Assembly: GCF_000194605.1 (NCBI RefSeq)
Contig: NC_015321.1
Span: 2,046,001-2,110,000 of the forward strand
Source of the DNA: Fluviicola taffensis DSM 16823
Lineage (GTDB): Bacteria; Bacteroidota; Bacteroidia; Flavobacteriales_D; Crocinitomicaceae
Direction of reading: 5' to 3'
Length of the DNA stretch: 64,000 bases
The position numbers and the translations under genes are program-made. Under the pieces are notes generated by a model, which was given only the letters and a program-made list of their open reading frames with translations, had not been told where the DNA came from and searched no databases. Of this stretch, positions 62,004 through 64,000 are shown one piece after another; position 1 is the first letter of the stretch, and every line of letters starts with the position of its first letter.

Positions 62004-63515
62004 ATGAAGAAAATGTTACTTTCTATTGCTTTGCTTGCAGGTTTGTCGGCAAATGCGCAATTAGCAAACGGAAGCGTAGCTCCGAACTTTACTTTTACGG
62101 ATCTTAATGGAACCTCTCATACATTGTACGATTATTTGGATGATGGTTACACTGTAATTCTTGATGTTTCTGCTGCTTGGTGTGGACCTTGTTGGACCTA
62201 CCACAACACACACGCTATTCGTGATGTTTATGAGCAACACGGACCTACTGGAATGCCAAATGTACAGGCTGGTACAACAAATGACGCAATGGTTTTCTAT
62301 ATTGAAGGACAATTAACAAACACTGCTGCACAATTAAATGGTGTAAATGCAGGGAGTACTTATGCAACAGCAAGTCAAGGAAATTGGGTAAATGGAACTA
62401 CTTATCCAATTTTAGATTTACCAAATAATGCTGCTGGTCAAGCATTCTTATCTGGATACCAAATTGGTTATTTCCCAACAATATATAAAGTATGTCCAAA
62501 TCGTATCATTACAGAAGTTGGTACGGAAACAGCTGCTAATTTATATGCTGCAGTTGGAGCATGTCCTGCTCCTGCTTCTGCTCCTGCTGATGCAGCTATG
62601 CTGGCTTACAACACAGATACGGAAATTTGTCCAGGACAATCTTACACTCCTTCTGTGAAAATTCAAAACAATGGAACAACGTCATTAGCAAACGCTACTG
62701 TTTCTATTACATTGAATGGAACACAAGTTTCTACTGGGACATATACAGGAACTCTTGCAACTTATGGAGTAGCTACTGTTACTTGTTCACCGATTGCAGC
62801 TCCAGTGTCTGGAGCTTTGGTTGCAACAGTTACAACTACTGGTGATGCTGCTGCGTCAAATGGATCAATTACAACAGCATTGGTAATCGCTCCAATTGCG
62901 AATGGTATAACTGCTACAGTGAAGGTTGCTACAGATGCTTTTGGTTCTGAATTCACTTGGAACATCAAAAAATCTGGTGGTGCGATTGTAGCTCAAGGTG
63001 GGCCATATACAGATCATGGAAGTGGAGGTCAAGCAACTCCAGGTACTTATCCTGAGCCTGATGTGAATTTCACGTTGTCTCCAAGTGAGTGTTATACAAT
63101 CACATTGATGGATGAATATGGTGATGGTTTTGATGGTACGCCAGGTAATGGATCATTCAAAATTCAAGTGAATGGTGCTGACTTAGTTGTTGCTCCAAGC
63201 TGGTCAACAGACGAATTGGTTAAAAAAATGGCGTCATCTGGAACTGCAAGCCTTGAAGATTTATCAGTAACAGATGTAACAGTTTACCCAAATCCTGCTT
63301 CAGGAATCGTAAATGTTGCTTTCGAAGCGAATGGCGGTGAGTACTCAGTTTCAATTTTAGATATCGCTGGACGTGTTGTTGCTACTAAAGCAATCTCAAG
63401 TGCTTCAGGATCTACAACAATTGAAATGCCGATTGCTGACTTGCAAGCTGGAAACTACTTTGTTTCAGTTTCTCAAGGAGCATCAACTCACACACAAAAA
63501 TTGATGGTGAAGTAA
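62004..63515 (+). CDS. Thioredoxin-fold T9SS-secreted protein
   Basis: The 503-residue protein has a signal peptide (MKKMLLSIALLAGLSANAQ), then a redoxin/thioredoxin domain with C60-G-P-C63 (DVSAAWCGPCWTYH) and a cis-Pro-like IGYFPTIYKVCPN, next an Ala-rich linker, one or two beta-sandwich domains (YTPSVKIQNNGTTSLANATV, EFTWNIKKSGGAIVAQGG), and a T9SS type A domain (VTVYPNPASGIVNVAFEANG ... LQAGNYFVSVSQG). A secreted surface disulfide-handling protein is inferred; the CGPC site suggests it can reduce or isomerise disulfides in other surface proteins. Confidence 0.9.
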   Translation: MKKMLLSIALLAGLSANAQLANGSVAPNFTFTDLNGTSHTLYDYLDDGYTVILDVSAAWCGPCWTYHNTHAIRDVYEQHGPTGMPNVQAGTTNDAMVFYIEGQLTNTAAQLNGVNAGSTYATASQGNWVNGTTYPILDLPNNAAGQAFLSGYQIGYFPTIYKVCPNRIITEVGTETAANLYAAVGACPAPASAPADAAMLAYNTDTEICPGQSYTPSVKIQNNGTTSLANATVSITLNGTQVSTGTYTGTLATYGVATVTCSPIAAPVSGALVATVTTTGDAAASNGSITTALVIAPIANGITATVKVATDAFGSEFTWNIKKSGGAIVAQGGPYTDHGSGGQATPGTYPEPDVNFTLSPSECYTITLMDEYGDGFDGTPGNGSFKIQVNGADLVVAPSWSTDELVKKMASSGTASLEDLSVTDVTVYPNPASGIVNVAFEANGGEYSVSILDIAGRVVATKAISSASGSTTIEMPIADLQAGNYFVSVSQGASTHTQKLMVK

Positions 63516-63535
63516 TTCACAGATAAACAATAGTG

Positions 63536-63564
63536 AAGCCCCTGACATTTATCGTCAGGGGCTT
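63536..63564 (+). terminator. Perfect 11-bp-arm terminator
   Basis: Arms AAGCCCCTGAC and GTCAGGGGCTT with a 7-base loop, then TTCTTTTTC, 20 bp after the T9SS gene stop. Confidence 0.92.
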
Positions 63565-63635
63565 TCTTTTTCTATAAACATTGCGTCGTCTTGTCTTTAG
63601 TTTTATTAACTTTATCGCCCCTTACAATTCTATTT

Positions 63636-64000
63636 ATGGCAAAAGTTCGCAAACAAGACGCATTGGATTATCATGCATCAGGTAGACCTGGTAAAATTGA
63701 AGTCATACCAACCAAGCCTTATGCTTCTCAGCGTGATTTATCTTTGGCTTATTCACCAGGAGTGGCAGAACCGTGCTTGAAAATTGCTGAAAACCCAGAT
63801 GACGTTTATAAATACACAAGCAAGGCCAATCTTGTTGCTGTAATTTCTAATGGAACAGCAGTACTTGGCTTGGGTGATATTGGTCCATTGGCATCAAAAC
63901 CAGTGATGGAAGGAAAAGGATTGCTGTTCAAAATTTTTGCAGATATCGATGTTTTTGACATTGAAATCGATGCAAAAGATCCCGAATTGTTTATTCAAAC
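63636..64000 (+). CDS. maeB: NADP-dependent malic enzyme, N-terminal part (cut by window edge)
   Basis: From the ATG at 63636 the frame is open to the window end (121 codons) and reads [20 protein letters not shown] followed by [19 protein letters not shown] and [20 protein letters not shown], the conserved start of MaeB-type malic enzymes (malate to pyruvate + CO2 + NADPH). Most family members also carry a C-terminal phosphotransacetylase-like domain; that part would lie outside the window. The active site Lys/Asp of the malic domain is also beyond the edge. Confidence 0.93.
   Translation, partial: MAKVRKQDALDYHASGRPGKIEVIPTKPYASQRDLSLAYSPGVAEPCLKIAENPDDVYKYTSKANLVAVISNGTAVLGLGDIGPLASKPVMEGKGLLFKIFADIDVFDIEIDAKDPELFIQ

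Overview
The window is AT-rich chromosomal DNA from a member of the Bacteroidota, most likely order Flavobacteriales and in the style of Crocinitomicaceae/Fluviicola (genus not proven). The evidence is at least six proteins ending in a type IX secretion (T9SS) type A sorting domain, many SPII lipoproteins, outer-membrane beta-barrels next to an ECF sigma factor, promoters of the Bacteroidota TTG-N19/20-TAnnTTTG type, weak Shine-Dalgarno sites, and a zinc-less sirtuin of the kind I recall from this phylum. No transposase, integrase, phage module or CRISPR array is visible.

Layout. 1-5.4 kb: a 5'-truncated TPR histidine kinase with its LuxR-type regulator, then two T9SS cargo proteins (SBBP-repeat and SGNH-hydrolase-like). 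5.5-8.8 kb: era and der, with a roughly 1 kb insert carrying an NYN-domain nuclease gene between the current der 3' end and a displaced second copy of the der 3' end. 8.9-18.8 kb: YiaA-like membrane protein, two tandem secreted leucine-rich-repeat proteins, a VIT-type transporter, a DUF2231-like protein, a broken bestrophin gene, a MORN-repeat secreted protein, an initiator tRNA gene with a textbook promoter, and small unknown membrane proteins. 18.8-30.2 kb: alpha/beta hydrolase, CxxCH lipoprotein, ECF sigma factor with a trans-envelope barrel partner, K+/H+ antiporter, FAD oxidoreductase, DUF1295 protein and ComF-like protein. 30.6-34.0 kb: class Ia ribonucleotide reductase nrdB-nrdA. 34.3-43.3 kb: a SUFU-like protein, a TPR lipoprotein broken by an in-frame stop, a 1208-residue beta-helix T9SS protein flanked by imperfect direct repeats, and a large outer-membrane protein.

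43.3-53.0 kb is the most unusual part: one minus-strand, tightly coupled gene cluster (most junctions overlap or lie within 5 bp). It encodes a tail-fibre-like stalk protein, a 952-residue T9SS hydrolase-like protein, four tandem lipoproteins with near-identical N-terminal halves and diverged C-terminal halves, a lipoprotein/T9SS-domain chimera, three small beta-barrels and two gene remnants. Its leader holds a perfect 13-bp inverted repeat beside a -7 box. The pattern looks like a surface-protein locus built by repeated unequal recombination.

53.1-64 kb: M1 aminopeptidase lipoprotein, biotinyl carrier protein, a TlpA-DUF6029-Omp28 envelope operon, two more T9SS proteins (one with a thioredoxin fold), a CobB-like sirtuin, and the start of a malic enzyme gene that runs off the right edge.
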